Shown here: positions 48,399 through 60,343 of the stretch, in pieces | How the letters are laid out: every line of letters starts with the position of its first letter | Numbering within the stretch: position 1 is the first letter of the stretch | Assembly (NCBI RefSeq): GCF_016545825.1 | Contig: NC_052612.1 | Span: forward strand, 6,448,001 to 6,512,000 | DNA length: 64,000 bases | From: Eucalyptus grandis | Lineage: Eukaryota > Streptophyta > Magnoliopsida > Myrtales > Myrtaceae | Direction: 5' to 3' | Translations under genes and position numbers: made by a program | Notes under the pieces: generated by a model | Told to the model about the DNA's origin: nothing | What the model saw: only the letters and a program-made list of their open reading frames with translations | Databases searched by the model: none

Positions 48399-51160
48399 AT
48401 GGGTCGAAGGCATGGAAACATCTACCTCCTTGATGTAAAGCCAAATGAAGAACAATGCTTAATTTCAATTCAAGATGAAGCAATTCTATGGCATAGAAAG
48501 CTTGGCCATATCAACAAGAAGCAATTAGCCAAAATCTCTTCAAAGCAGCGGCTTGTTAGAGGTCTACCTAAACTGCCATACCAAAAGTCGACTTATGTAC
48601 TCCATGCATTCTCGGGAAAGCAGGTAAAAAATTCATTTAAACAAATAAATCATGTATCTACTAATCATGTAATACGCTTGCTTCATATGGATCTCTTCGG
48701 ACCAACAAGAACCCGAGCATTGGAGGTAAGAAATATTGTCTAGTAATTGTAGATGATTACTCGTTTTACCCGGGTATATTTTCTAGCAAACAAATCGAAA
48801 CCTTTTCGTACTTTGAAAAGTTTGCTAAAAGGTTCAAAATGAAAAAGGATGTGCTATTTCTAGTATAAGAACAGATCATGGAAGTGAATTTGAAAATCAA
48901 GATTTTACGAGATTCCGTGATAAATCTGGTGTTAATCACATGTTCTCCTCTCCGTATACTCCAGAGCAAAATGGAGTTGTGGAAAGAAAGAATAGATCTC
49001 TTCAAGAAATGGCTAGAACACTTTTAATTGAAAGTAAAATTTCTTCACGATTTTGGGCTGAAGTCGTTTCAACCGCTTGCTATATTATAAATAGAGTCTT
49101 TTAAGACCTATTCTTGATAAAACCCCTATGAATTGTTCAAAGGTAAGAAGCCTATTGTTTCATACTTTCATGTGTTCGGTTGCAAATGCTTTATTTTGAA
49201 AAATGCAAATGATCGAGTTGGTAAGTTTGAAGAAAGATCGATGAAGGCATCTTCCTTGGATATTCTACATCAAGCAAAGCCTACAGAGTCTACAACAAAA
49301 AAGCCATCGTGTGGAAGAATCAATGAATGTCAAATTCCAAGACTCGGTGCAAGATGAATCCAGCCAGGACTCAACGATGAGACCGAATCCGCTCTAGATC
49401 TTCAAATGTCTACATCTCAAGAAGCATCTCGGATTCTCGGGAAGTCCATCATCAAGACGATCATGGAGAATCAAATAAAGAAAGAGATCATCAACCCGGT
49501 AACCGGAAACACAAATCCAGTCATCCCAAAGATCTTATTATTGGCGAACTTAATGAAGGAATCCGCACAGATCAAAAAGGCATGAAGAATCTAGTGCCGT
49601 GGCTCTCATCTCGAAATTGAACCAAAAGCATAGAAGAAGCTTTATCGATGAAAGTGGATCGAAGCTATGCAAGAAGAGCTTAGACAGGTTCAACATCAAT
49701 GATGTCCGGGAATTGACATCTAAACCAAAAGGTAAAAACATATTGGAACCAAATGGGTATTCGGGAACAAAATGAACGAAAAGGAAAAGTCGTACGAAAC
49801 AAAGCAAGGCTCGTGGCCAAAGGGTATACGCAAGAAGAAGGAATAGACTATGACGAGACTTACGCACCCGTTGCAAGGTTAGAAGCTATTCGTCTATTAC
49901 TTGCGTTTGCTTGTTACAAAAATTTCAGGTTATTCCAAATGGACGTCAAAAGTGCTTTCCTAAATGGATTTATCCATGAGGAAGTTTATGTGGAACAACC
50001 GCCGGATTTGAAGACCCAAAGAAGCGGACTCGGTCTTCGAGGAGCGAAAAGGCTCAGTATGGTCTAAAGCAAGCACCTCGAGCTTGGTACGACAGATTAA
50101 GTAAGTTTTTATTACAAAATGGTTTTGTCAAAGGTAAAGTAGATACTACTTTGTTTATCAAAAAGGAAAACAAAAACTTTTTACTTGTTCAAATATATGT
50201 TGATGACATTATTTTTGGATCTTCTAATGAAAGTCTTTGCAAGAAATTTTCTAAGTCTATGCGGGATGAATTTGAAATGAGTATGATGGGAGAATTAACA
50301 TTCTTTCTTGGACTCCAAGTGAAACAAATGAAGGAAGGAACTTTCATCCATCAAGAAAAATATGCGAATGATCTTGTCAAAAGGTTTGGATTGGAAAAAT
50401 GCAAAAAGATCGACATACCAATGTCATGTTCTCGAAGATAGACAAGGATGAAGAAGGGAAGAAAATAGATCAAAAGCTGTACGAAGCATGATCGGTTCAC
50501 TTCTTTATCTTCTTGCTTCTAGACCGATATTTTGTTGAGTGTTTGTATCTCGTGCTAGGTTTCAATCAGATCCTAGAGAATCACATCTCGGTGCCGTGAA
50601 ACGAATTATCAAATACGTTGCTTCATCTTCAAGCATCGGTCTTTGGTATCCAAAGAAGGAGACTTTAATCTTCTAGGATACTCGAGATGCAGATCTGGCC
50701 GGTTGCGGGAATCGATAGAAAGAGCACTTCTGGAACTTGTCAACTACTTGGAAACAGAACGGTGTCTTGGTTTTCGAGGAAACAAAGCACCGTAGCTCTT
50801 TCAACAATGAAGCGAGTATGTAGCTCTTGAAGTCAGCTGTTCGCAAATTCTATGGATAAAACAACGGCTACAAGACTTTGGCATTGAAGACTCATGCACG
50901 TAAATCGAGATGTGACAACACCGGTGCTATAAATCTCACCAAAAATCCAATCCTTCATTCAAGAGCAAAGCATATTGAGATTCGACATCACTTTATTAGA
51001 GATCATATTCAAAATGGAGAAATCTCGATCCAATTTGTTGATTCAAAAGTCAACTGAGACATATTCACAAAGCCTTTGGAGAAGAATCGGTTTGACTTTA
51101 TCCGCTCAAGACTCAACATTTTGAAGCTTGAAGAAGTTAAAGTCTAGAGACTCACCAACT
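48399..51160 (+). pseudogene. Copia pol: integrase, reverse transcriptase, RNase H (broken)
   Basis: GAG-pre-integrase shows NIYLLDV and LWHRKLGHINKKQLAKIS. The integrase core shows RTDHGSEFENQDF and SSPYTPEQNGVVERKNRSLQ. The reverse transcriptase shows [44 protein letters not shown] and the catalytic YVDDIIFGSS near 50,190. The RNase H part is recognisable only across frames (CGNR, then HIEIRHHFIRD near 50,975). Breaks occur at about 48,743, 49,104, 49,357, 50,068 and 50,440. In an intact element this polyprotein copies and integrates the element. Confidence 0.85.
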
Positions 51161-51471
51161 CTAAAGACTCGATCTCTTAGACTCTAAGTCCCGAGACTCG
51201 GACATTCGTGGATAAAGGCGTAAGTTGTATTTCTTCTAAAAGGTACTAATTGTCATTTAGTCGAAAAGGTACGATCTTTTGTTTAATAATTTTGGCAGTT
51301 ATAGATTTTGAAAAGAAGTAATCGTTCACTTTCCATTGCACCGATTGAACTTCCCTTTTCAAAAACTAAGTTATATATACAGTTTTTCCCAAATCTTCAA
51401 AACCCTAAAAGCACTCTTCTCTCTATCTTGTTTCTACTCTTTGTTCATCGTCGAGAAAGTGGTCATTTTTC

Positions 51472-53515
51472 TTGGGAAAGCAAGTGAAGGAATCCTCCAA
51501 TAGACAAAGAAAGATGTCGTCTTCAAGGAAATCATCAAGAATCGCGAACAGGGGGACCACAAAGAATGAAGAAGGGACCGACTCATTTCGATCTCACCGA
51601 GGAAGAAGACTTATCCGGGTCGCCGACAAAGTCCGATTCGCTCTCCTCCACGTCATTCAGCATCTCCGCCCCACAAAGTGAAAGTCATAACTGGAAGAAG
51701 AGATAATCGAGGATGCCGACCCAGTAAGAGTTCAAAAGCCTTCCTTTTGTATAAACTTTATTGTGCATTGAAAAGCACGGGTACTCCATTGAACTACATA
51801 GATGACTTCCTTAAGGACAAAAATTATGGGAATGAGTATCTTTTCTGAAGAAAATGGAGGAATGGGGAATTGCCCCAAAAGGAAAAGCAGAGGAAGCTCT
51901 TGCGAACATTCCAAGAGATCCTCGTATGCCGGGACAAAATCTGATTGACGCGAATGATGATGACAAAATGTTCCTTGAATTTGAACCTAGAATGGGTGTG
52001 GCGGCAAAGGCGAAAGGAAATCGGATGGATTTGTTTAAATCCAAGGATCAAGAAAAAGTGTATTACGATCCGTTGAAAAGAGGGGTAATCAACCCTAGAA
52101 GTGTCGATTTTGACTTCTGGATTCCATCAACTTGAACCTAAGAGAGAAGTTGAATTTGCTTCAACTTGAGACTTTACGCTCCGACTCTCTGAGACGGGTA
52201 TGATCATCTGACTGCTTATTTCTATTCAAATCTTAGCTTTTTGGATGCGAATAGAATTTCATTGATGTTCGAGACAAAGTCTATGTGGTAGATGTGAATA
52301 TGTTAAGACATAGTTGGAGTTGAACGGGGACGCTATCTCCCAATTAAAGTCTCACCTCGAACTACTCTGGATCTTGTCAAAGATAGGGATGTAGATAAGA
52401 AAATTATCTATTCAAGAATGAACGCTATCAACATTGTGCTTCACAAGATTGTGATCAATTGTCTAAGACCTAAGTCTACTTCAAAGACTTCTGTGTCTCT
52501 TTCTGAAGCAAAGTTGATGTATGCGATCAACTCAGGACGGAAGTTCTCTCTCCCGCACACTATTCTTTTCCATATGTACGAAAAAGTGTCAAAAGACAAA
52601 GGACAATTGCCTTATCCAGTCAGTGACCAAGATCTTGAGACATCCGAATATTGAACTTTGCCACATACTTTTTGTGTTCGACCGTGTGATAAGATGGTGG
52701 TAGGGTTGAAAATGTTAATGAAGATGCGTCCGCAAGAACTTTCTAAGGCAATGGAGAAATTCAAAGTGAAATCTCCAGTCGATCGCTTCAAAGGAAAAGG
52801 AAAGAAGGCATTTAGTGCTTCTTCGAAAAGAGGAAAAGAATTCTTATCCTGGAGGATGAGGATGAAGATGAAGATGATGAAGATCCCACTATTCCAAAGA
52901 CCGACAAGAACAAGACGTTCGTGTCTTATTGAGTAACTTCAGCGGAAGCGAGAGAAGAAGAAGAACAGAGAGAGAAGGAGAAAGAAGTTGAGGAAGAAAA
53001 AGAAGAAGTAAAAGATCAGTCTGCTGATAAATCTGGAGAGAAGGGAAATCAAGAGATTGATCATCACTCTTCCCCTTTCGATGTCCTAGAGACAGGGGGA
53101 GTTAGCGAGCAAGAGAGGTCTCCACCTCATGCTGCTTTGAAGATCAAAGAAAATCTCAGAAGACCCAGGAAGAAGCTCGGGTCTCTCAATTGCCGAAGAA
53201 GATGATACGACAATTCCAAATCTCGCAAGACCGTTCGAGAAGCGCCATCGCACACACACCATCCGAGAAAGCCAATGCCGGTACACGAGACGGATGATTC
53301 TGTAGATCTTCGTAGTATCATGAATATTCTTACGGAAATGCGTAACGAGATATATATTCTGGATTGTGAAATCCAAGTCTTGAAGCATCTTTGGACAAGC
53401 ATCTTGATCTCTCTGGAAGAAAAATACAAAGACCTCTCTCTACAACTTCAAGCCAATGCCAAGAGAGAAGAGGTAGCTCATCTGCGAGAAGATCCGAAGA
53501 AGCTCGAAGAGTAGT
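51472..53515 (+). pseudogene. Copia second ORF in env position (plant-transposon-protein type), broken
   Basis: It starts with a Ser/Lys/Arg-rich segment after GKQVKESSNRQRKMSSSRKS. A middle region carries GRKFSLPHTILFHMY and KDKGQLPYP, which I associate with the conserved plant transposon protein found downstream of pol in SIRE and related elements. An acidic/basic low-complexity part (about 52.85-53.03 kb) and a coiled-coil-like tail (53.28-53.51 kb, EMRNEIYILDCEIQVLKHLW) follow. Many frameshifts. Its role in such elements is unknown, and no envelope function is implied. Confidence 0.6.
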
Positions 53516-53908
53516 CCAGTCCATTGGGGATTTCCGGATCGTGCGCATTCCCAAGCGGACATGACTCCTTTCTCACCCTCTTTTTAATGATGACAAAAAG
53601 GGGAGAACCAATTTGAACAAACATTATTTATTTGACTTTTTGTGGTTATGTTTATTTTTGAGTATGACTTGAGAACTTGAACTTGAGTGTTAGACTGAAT
53701 TGGTTGTGGATTTTGATGCTTGAGGTTGCATTTATATCAAGTATTGTTACATGGTATTACTCATGAAAGACTAACCAATTTGCTGTGGATGCGGAGTCCG
53801 GTTGTTTATTAATCTTTATGAGTTAGCCATATTGCTTGAGAAATGTTTTTGCAGGTCAAAGTTGTTCAAATCTTCAAGAAAGTTTTGTCACCATCAAAAG
53901 GGGGAGAT

Positions 53909-54838
53909 TGTTGGAGAAATCTTTCCGAGAATATTTTGAAGCCGACAAAACATTTCTATCAGTCTAAGTCTGGATATCGATAGTTAAAGTCTCAAGACTT
54001 TATAGTCTCAAGACTCTGTTATCTCAAGACTCAAGACTCAAGACTCAAGACTCAAGACTCAAAGTTATTCTCACTGACAGTCTTTCTAATCCAGTGTTGA
54101 AGGAAATCCAAAGTCGAGGTTTATGATTGAGGATTTGATCCTATCCTCTGGGATAGATTCTTTGGTTGGATAATCATTTCGGATTCTTTATATCTTATCT
54201 AAGAACGATTGAAGATCCGATGGTCGACGAAATAATCTTGGATTATTCTATTCTTGGAAACCGAGATCCCGATTGTATGGGCGAACGGGATTGATGGGCT
54301 ATCATCGATTCCTTATATAGCTCGGATGATCTTCTTGATTGATTCCGTCCAACGGGTAGATTGGAGGAATTCCTTTGGTAAGTGCCAACGGCTATGATGG
54401 CATGAAGGAGTATAAAAGGAAGACGTTCTAGTTGTTTTAAGTGAGTGATCGATAGAAAAATTCCAGAGTCGAAGATCCTTTGATTGTTAGTTGAGGCGAG
54501 CGAAATTGTATACCGAGAGTGTTTATACTTGGTGACGCCTTGAGCAAGTGTGGTAGATCATCTACACCTAGAAATCAAGGAAGATCAACACCGTAACAAC
54601 TCTTTGATCATAGTGGAATCCAGCCAATCGGCTGTCGGTGCGAAAGAGTGGACGTAGGCTTGAATCAAGCCGAACCACTATAAAGCGAGTGTTCAATTCT
54701 CTCTTTCCCTTACTCAGTCTTGCGATTGAATTTTCAACTGTTGCAAAGTCTCTAATTGTTTAAATATCGTGCAAACATCGAGAAATTTTTTTTGTATACC
54801 TATTCACCCCCCTCTAGGTACTCGTACTAGCTATCTCA
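53909..54838 (+). repeat. 3' LTR of the copia element
   Basis: It begins TGTTGGAGAAATC directly after the polypurine tract and ends TACTAGCTATCTCA after ATTCACCCCCCTCTAGGT, a common copia LTR end. It includes a (CTCAAGA)n run at about 54,009-54,062 and a TATA box TATAAAAG at 54,411-54,418, the likely element promoter. Confidence 0.8.
54411..54418 (+). promoter_or_regulatory. TATA box of the copia LTR
   Basis: TATAAAAG preceded by GGAG, about 500 bases into the LTR. Transcription would start ~30 bases downstream if active. Confidence 0.5.
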
Positions 54839-56388
54839 CCAACGGCTCGGACAGGAAAGCTTGAGTACATGCGGATAATTCTTGCGCAACGAAATGCATG
54901 GTAAGTCACGAATCGAGACTCATCCGCATACACGCTATTGCGACCATGACCATGAATACCACTTCCTTGACTAGTTGGCCAGTCGGAGGAGGAAGACGTG
55001 GGTTGAGCATATCCTATAGTGGCACATTTGAGTCTTTGAATAATGTCGACATTTGTGTCATTTGTAGGGAAGAGAGAAGATTCTGGATGCTTCCTCATCA
55101 TTCTCTAGCATCGGTACTTTTACCGTTGACTCGTTTCATGAAAGAAGAACGAATCAATGTTTTGATCACAACCTCAAGTTGCCTATAAATTCCAAATTTT
55201 GAGATTACATTATACGAGACCACTTTTCAAAATCTATACTTGCTCTTCCTAAAAGTCTTGTTAGAACTATTGGATGAATCCAAATTCAATATGTCAATTG
55301 AAGGTATTTGATCAACCCGAGACCATAGGTACAGGGGGAATGTACTAATTAGATTTGATCATGTAGCTTACTAGGAACCATGTAGCCATAAGATCCAGCC
55401 ACTGGGATCCAATTCGACGAATCCGAATTCAAGAGCCTCACCGTCCCAAAAACCAAAAGCCAAGGCTAGAAGTCCGACTTGAGCAAGATGTTGTTCAACA
55501 TCATGTTCCGATGGACAATAGGCAGTGAGCAATTGTGATGCAAGTAGGCGATCACGGGAGCCACGCATTGAACAATCTTCACTCTCTTAACACAAGTCCA
55601 ATTCAACTGCTCCGCTTCCTCCATGCAAGACCTTTGCCAAAGTTCACAAAAGATTGGATGATGTCCCTGCGGTTAACCACCACTTTTTTTTACCGTGACG
55701 ATGTGGCTGCTAGCCTATTCGGCCTTGTAAACACTTCTGAATCCGTGTTTTCTGATGCAGTACTCTTCACTGAAGCCGTTGGTGGCCTTGGCAATATCGT
55801 TGAATGCAAACTTCATTCCCCTTTCCCATATGATTTCACGTACTTCATAAGATTTCTTATCTCTTCATCGAGATGCTTGTTTCACCGCCAAAGCACCAAA
55901 ATCGAGCAATAAGAGTCACGAGAAGTAGTAAGCAGCAAACGCAACAATCACATTAATCGAGAACCTTTCTCCGATGGTGGGTCGATTCTTGCTCGACCCA
56001 CATGGAGACATTCCGTCGCGTTTCCTCACAAGCCCGGATTTGCAATAAAAGCACTTCCTAGTTATTGTTGGAAGAGGCGACCACCAAGAACTGCGCCTGT
56101 CAGCTTGTTGTACAAGAAGCCCATGAAGCTTAAACTACTCATGCTGGTGAGAGTAGTTGGGATCGTACCCGACAAATCGTTATGCAAAACATTGAGATTT
56201 TTCAATTTAGTGAGCTTTGCTAAATTGGAAGGAATTGATCCTACTAGTGAATTGTGGCTCAGGTCTAGTGGTTCTGTAGCGTGAACGAGTTCCCTAGCTC
56301 TGGCGACATGACACCCAACAGATTGTTGTTGCTCAAGTTCAGGCTCAGTAAATTCTCGCAATTTGCTAATTCTTTTGGTACGATCCAT
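54839..56388 (-). pseudogene. LRR receptor-like kinase pseudogene (MIK2-like), copy 1
   Basis: Read on the minus strand, LRRs come first (LDLSHNSLVGSIPSNLAKL, LNVLHNDLSGTIPTTL, NKLTGAVLGGRLFQQ), then a post-LRR segment (AFIANPGL). The kinase start is KFAFNDIAKATNGFSEEYCI. A catalytic-loop remnant reads AYLHHNCSLPIVHRNMMLNN with the Asp of HRD replaced by Asn. The activation region reads VAGSYGYMVP before an intron. The last exon near 54,850-55,030 ends with TMHF and a Ser/Ala/Cys/Thr-rich tail. Stops and frameshifts occur throughout and much of the LRR domain is absent. In the intact family (MDIS1-interacting receptor kinases) these are plasma-membrane receptors. Confidence 0.75.
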
Positions 56389-56814
56389 AGAGAAGGGATG
56401 TACTTGCCGTATTGTGGTTTATGAAAGATTGTGCCACATTGATAACTTTAGATGTTAATCCAAATTCGAAATATCAGGCCAAAGTTTGGTATTTTATTGG
56501 CCATTTGGCATTTCATTTGTAACTCATGAATTCTCTCCTCGTAAAAAAATTACTAAATTAGAGAATTTCATTCTACAAGCCTTGTATAAACATGTAGCAT
56601 AGTTTATCAAATTCCACAAAACCACTGCACCAGATTCCTATCACACCTTTTATTCTCTTATTCTCAGCAAAGACAAGAACAACAACACTCACCAGCCCAA
56701 CATGCTTAGCTCCAAACAGAGTGACTCAAACTCTTCTTGTCTCCTTTTCAGTATAGCACAACCACACATATTTAACGCATTACGGAAACAATACAAGATA
56801 GCGAAAAGATAGGC

Positions 56815-57598
56815 TCAGTAGGCATCAGGGTTTGCCAAGAGATAAGCCTCGATGGCCTCGTACATCGCGGACACCTTCTCTTTCCAGGTGTTGATCTCCT
56901 CCGCGGTGAAGTAACTGTTCGTGCACTTCAACATCGAGCCTCCCAAAGGCAACGCGTTGATCTTCACCTCATGGGTGATCTTCCCGAAGGTGGTGCCCAG
57001 CATTTCGCCCTCGATGATTGAGTAGCAGTAGGTGAAGTTCTCCTTGTCCAGGGCCTCGACCTTGTGCTTCGCTGTCTTGAACGGATTGCCTATCAATGTA
57101 ACAAAAAGTGACACTCACATTTAGAACTCGCAGGTTTCAATATCACGAGCACCAATCTTCATGGTGTCCATCAGTCCATTTAGGAATTAACCCAATTGTT
57201 CCGACCGCAATCCAATACAATTGACTTAGACATAGCCTGACTTTGCCTAATCAAAATTGAGTCACATAATCACTTGTGTAAAGTTAAACGGTTAGAAACA
57301 TCTTAAGTAATCGAGTCATATTTCTATCTTTTTCCATATTCATTATAGTGTTCCATAAGGTTGAACCTACCTTGATTCAGAGCAATCCTAAGTTCCTAAT
57401 ACGGATGGACTAATCTTCGGCAAAAGTCATCAACTTGATGGTCCCGGGACCTCCATCGCCCTCGAGGACTTCAACGCTCTTGACGGCTTGTGGGAGGACC
57501 TTGGGGAGGAGGTTATCGGCATCGAGGATAGCGGCCTTGAACATCCTGGCCTGGGGAATGGGGGATGGGATATCGAAGTGAAAAGTGATGACACCCAT
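56815..57598 (-). CDS. PR-10 / Bet v 1 family protein (two exons, unusual 5' splice site)
   Basis: Exon 1 (57,598-57,415) starts [20 protein letters not shown] and includes the glycine-rich loop [10 protein letters not shown]. Exon 2 (57,089-56,815) has the Bet v 1 pattern [30 protein letters not shown] and a C-terminal helix [14 protein letters not shown]. The join falls in the family's usual place (after FAE-G, phase 1), giving about 152 residues versus ~155-160 normally. The acceptor is TGATAG|GC. The expected donor reads GAAG|ATTAGT, not GAAG|GTTAGT; unspliced, the frame stops two codons later. PR-10 proteins are cytosolic and bind hydrophobic ligands; many respond to pathogens and stress. 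Either the donor is mutated and the gene is dead, or a rare AT-AG site is used. Confidence 0.8.
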
Positions 57599-57721
57599 GA
57601 CCGGATCTTAATAGAGTTGCTAAAACTGAGAAGGGGGTGATGATCTGGAAAGACTTGAGTAGTAGTGACGAAGTTGGTCTCTGGGACTTGGGAGTGAAGA
57701 GAAGAGGCTGAATTGAAGTTG

Positions 57722-57732
57722 ACATATATAGA
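57722..57732 (-). promoter_or_regulatory. TATA box of the PR-10 gene
   Basis: CTATATATG on the minus strand, ~125 bases before the ATG, preceded by a CT-rich run. The spacing fits a leader of about 90-100 bases. Confidence 0.55.
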
Positions 57733-57894
57733 GAGAGGGAGACTGAGTGTGAAGGGTTCTGATCACTGCATATTTTTTTTCTTACTAAGATGCATTATAT
57801 TTTGCAGAAGATAAATAATTTAGAAAATATTTTCCTAAAAATAATCACTAAATTTAGATAGTGTTCTGAGCATAAGTTATTTGGCGAGTGTGCT

Positions 57895-59865
57895 GCATGT
57901 TCTAAAATGATCTAAATTGCTAAATTTAATGGGCTCACTAGAATTAAAAGTCTAGATTCCCCTTAATATAAATACGACACTACCTCATTTTCAAGTCTTC
58001 ATCAAAATTGCGTTGTATATAAATATGACCCTAGCTCATCTCCGAGTCTTTATCAAATGTGTGTTGTATGTCCTAAATTGATCTAAATCGCTAAATCTAA
58101 CAGGTTCACGTGGGATCCATGTGGAACTCCCTCGAATTAAAAGTCTAGATTCTCCTTGATATAAATACGATGCTATGTCATTTCTAAGTTTTCGTCAAAA
58201 TTGTGTTGTATATAAATATGACCCTAGCTCATTTCCGAGTCTTTATCAAATGTGTGTTGTATGTCTTGAATTGATCTAAATCTCTAAATCTAACAGGTTC
58301 ACGTGGGATAAATGTGGAACTCACTCGAATTAAAAGTCTAGATTCTCCTTGATCTAAATACGATGCTATGTCATTTTGAAGTTTTCGTCAAAATTGTGTT
58401 GTATATACTAAGTTAATCTAAATCGCTAAATTTGATGGGTTCATGTGGGATCCATAGGAAACTCACTGAATTAAAAGTTCAGGTCAACTTAATACAAATA
58501 CAGTTTTCTTTCATCAAAGTTATGCCGTATGTACTAAATTAACCCAATTGCTAAATCTGATGGGCTCATGTGGGACCTATATAAAACTCACTCGAATTAA
58601 AAGTCAAGATTCTCCTTGATATAAATACGATGCTATGTCATTTCTAAGTTTTCGTCAAAATTGTGTTGTATATACTAAGTTAATCTAAATCGCTAAATTT
58701 GATGGGTTCATGTGGGATCCATAGGAAACTCACTAAATTAAAAGTTCAGGTCAACTTAATATAAATACGGTTTTCTTTCATCAAAATTATGCCGTATGTA
58801 CTAAATTAACCCAAATTGCTAAATCCGATAGGTTCATGTGGGACCTATATGAAACTCACTCGAATTAAAAGTCAAGATTCTCCTTGATATAAATACGATA
58901 CTATGTCATTTCTAAGTTTTCGTCAAAATTGTGTTGTATATAAATATGACCCAAGCTCATTTCCGAGTCTTTATCAAACGTGTGTTGTATGTCCTAAATT
59001 GGTCTAAATCACTAAATCTAATAGGTTCACGTGGGATCCATGTGGAACTCACTCAAATTAAAAGTCTAGATTCTCCTTGATATAAATACGATGCTATGTC
59101 ATTTCTAAGTTTTCGTCAAAATTGTTTTGTATATAAATATGACCCTAGCTGATCTCCTAGTCTTTATCAAACGTGTGTTGTATGTCCTAAATTGATCTAA
59201 ATTGCTAAATCTAACAGGTTCACGTGGGATCCATGTGGAACTCACTTGAATTAAAAGTCTAGATTCTCCTTGATATAAATACAATGCTATGTCATTTCTA
59301 AGTTTTCGTCAAAATTGTATTTTGTATATAATAAGTTAATCTAAATCGCTAAATTTGATGGGTTCATGTGGGATCCATAGGAAACTTACTAAAGTTAAAA
59401 GTTCAAATCAGCTTAATATAAATATAGTGCTCTTTCATCAAATTACGTCGTATGTACTAAATAACCCAAATCGCTAAATCTGATGGGTTCATGTGGGACC
59501 TATATAAAACTCGCTGGAATTAAAAGTCTAGATTCTACTAAATAAAAATGAGGCCCTAACTCATTTCCGAGTCTTTGTCAAAAGTGTGTTGTATGTCCTA
59601 AATTGATCTAAATTGCCAAATCTGATGAGTTCACATAGGATCCATATTGAATTCACTAGAATTAAAAGTCCAAATTCCACTTAATATAAATATGACGCTA
59701 GCTCATTTCTGTTTCTTCATCAAAATTGTGGTATATGTACTAAGTTAATCTAAATCGCTATATTTGATAGGTTCATGTGGAACCCATATGAACCTCACTA
59801 AAACAAAACGTCCAAAATCAATTAAACATATATACTACTTTAACTCATTTCTAAGTCTTCATCAA
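57895..59865. repeat. Variable-period minisatellite between the two PR-10 copies
   Basis: About thirteen imperfect units anchored by CGCTAAATCTGATGGGTTCA, GTGGGATCCAT, GAATTAAAAGTC and TATAAATACGATGC-like parts. Anchors lie near 57.91, 58.09, 58.28, 58.42, 58.55, 58.69, 58.82, 59.01, 59.20, 59.35, 59.47, 59.61 and 59.76 kb. Intervals are mostly ~126-145 or ~190-195 bp; long units carry an extra ~55-bp segment (AAATATGACCC...GAGTCTTTATCAAA...GTGTTGTATGTCC). Four units hold a G-box CACGTG (58,107; 58,300; 59,028; 59,221); most others have CATGTG there. No ORF. Confidence 0.9.
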
Positions 59866-60343
59866 GCGCCTTTTTCTCATCTCTTTGAAGCTTCCGATCG
59901 GGTGCCATTCCGTGTGAATCGCAAATGATTTTCCACGCCAGAGTCTTTGTTAAATCTCAAGACTTAAAAATACGAATGTGAAGTAACAATTGCGTGTCAA
60001 ATGCAGAAAATTCATATGTGAAAAAGTTGACCGTCCCTTCTTGAGTCAACTGTTCTCTTCCTCGATATGCTTTTCTGATCTGGCCTCAAAGACAGATGGG
60101 CAAAGCGGTGCATTCATATCTATAATCTCGCGGCAGTTTCAACTCTGTTAAAAGAATGCCGAGATCTTTACAAGATGTATGACAATCGTCTTTGATGACA
60201 GCATGCAGCATATCTACCGCTTCAAAACATAGTTACGGTTCAGTCTCGATTGTTATTTTTCTTGAAAGAGACACGAATGAAGACATAAATTATGGTGGGA
60301 GGTAGAAAGATCCAGCCAACATGTAACAACTCAATCGTAAGCA

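Larger units (their letters stand above)
48396..54838 (+). mobile_element. 5'-truncated Ty1/copia retrotransposon (SIRE-like)
   Basis: Order: GAG-pre-integrase, integrase, reverse transcriptase, RNase H, a second ORF in env position, a polypurine tract (AAAAGGGGGAGAT at about 53,896) and a 3' LTR. pol order INT-RT and the env-position ORF point to SIRE/Maximus copia. The left edge abuts ANK intron 2 sequence, and the 5' LTR, primer site, gag and protease are missing. Stops and frameshifts make it inactive. Confidence 0.85.

Noticed and set aside
57090..57414. U12-type AT-AC intron in the PR-10 gene
   Set aside because: The donor ATTAGT does not match the U12 ATATCCTT consensus and the intron ends AG, not AC; a mutated U2 donor is simpler.
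57895..59865. Regular repeats resembling a CRISPR-like array
   Set aside because: Units are imperfect, of variable length and without unique spacers; a eukaryotic minisatellite explains them.
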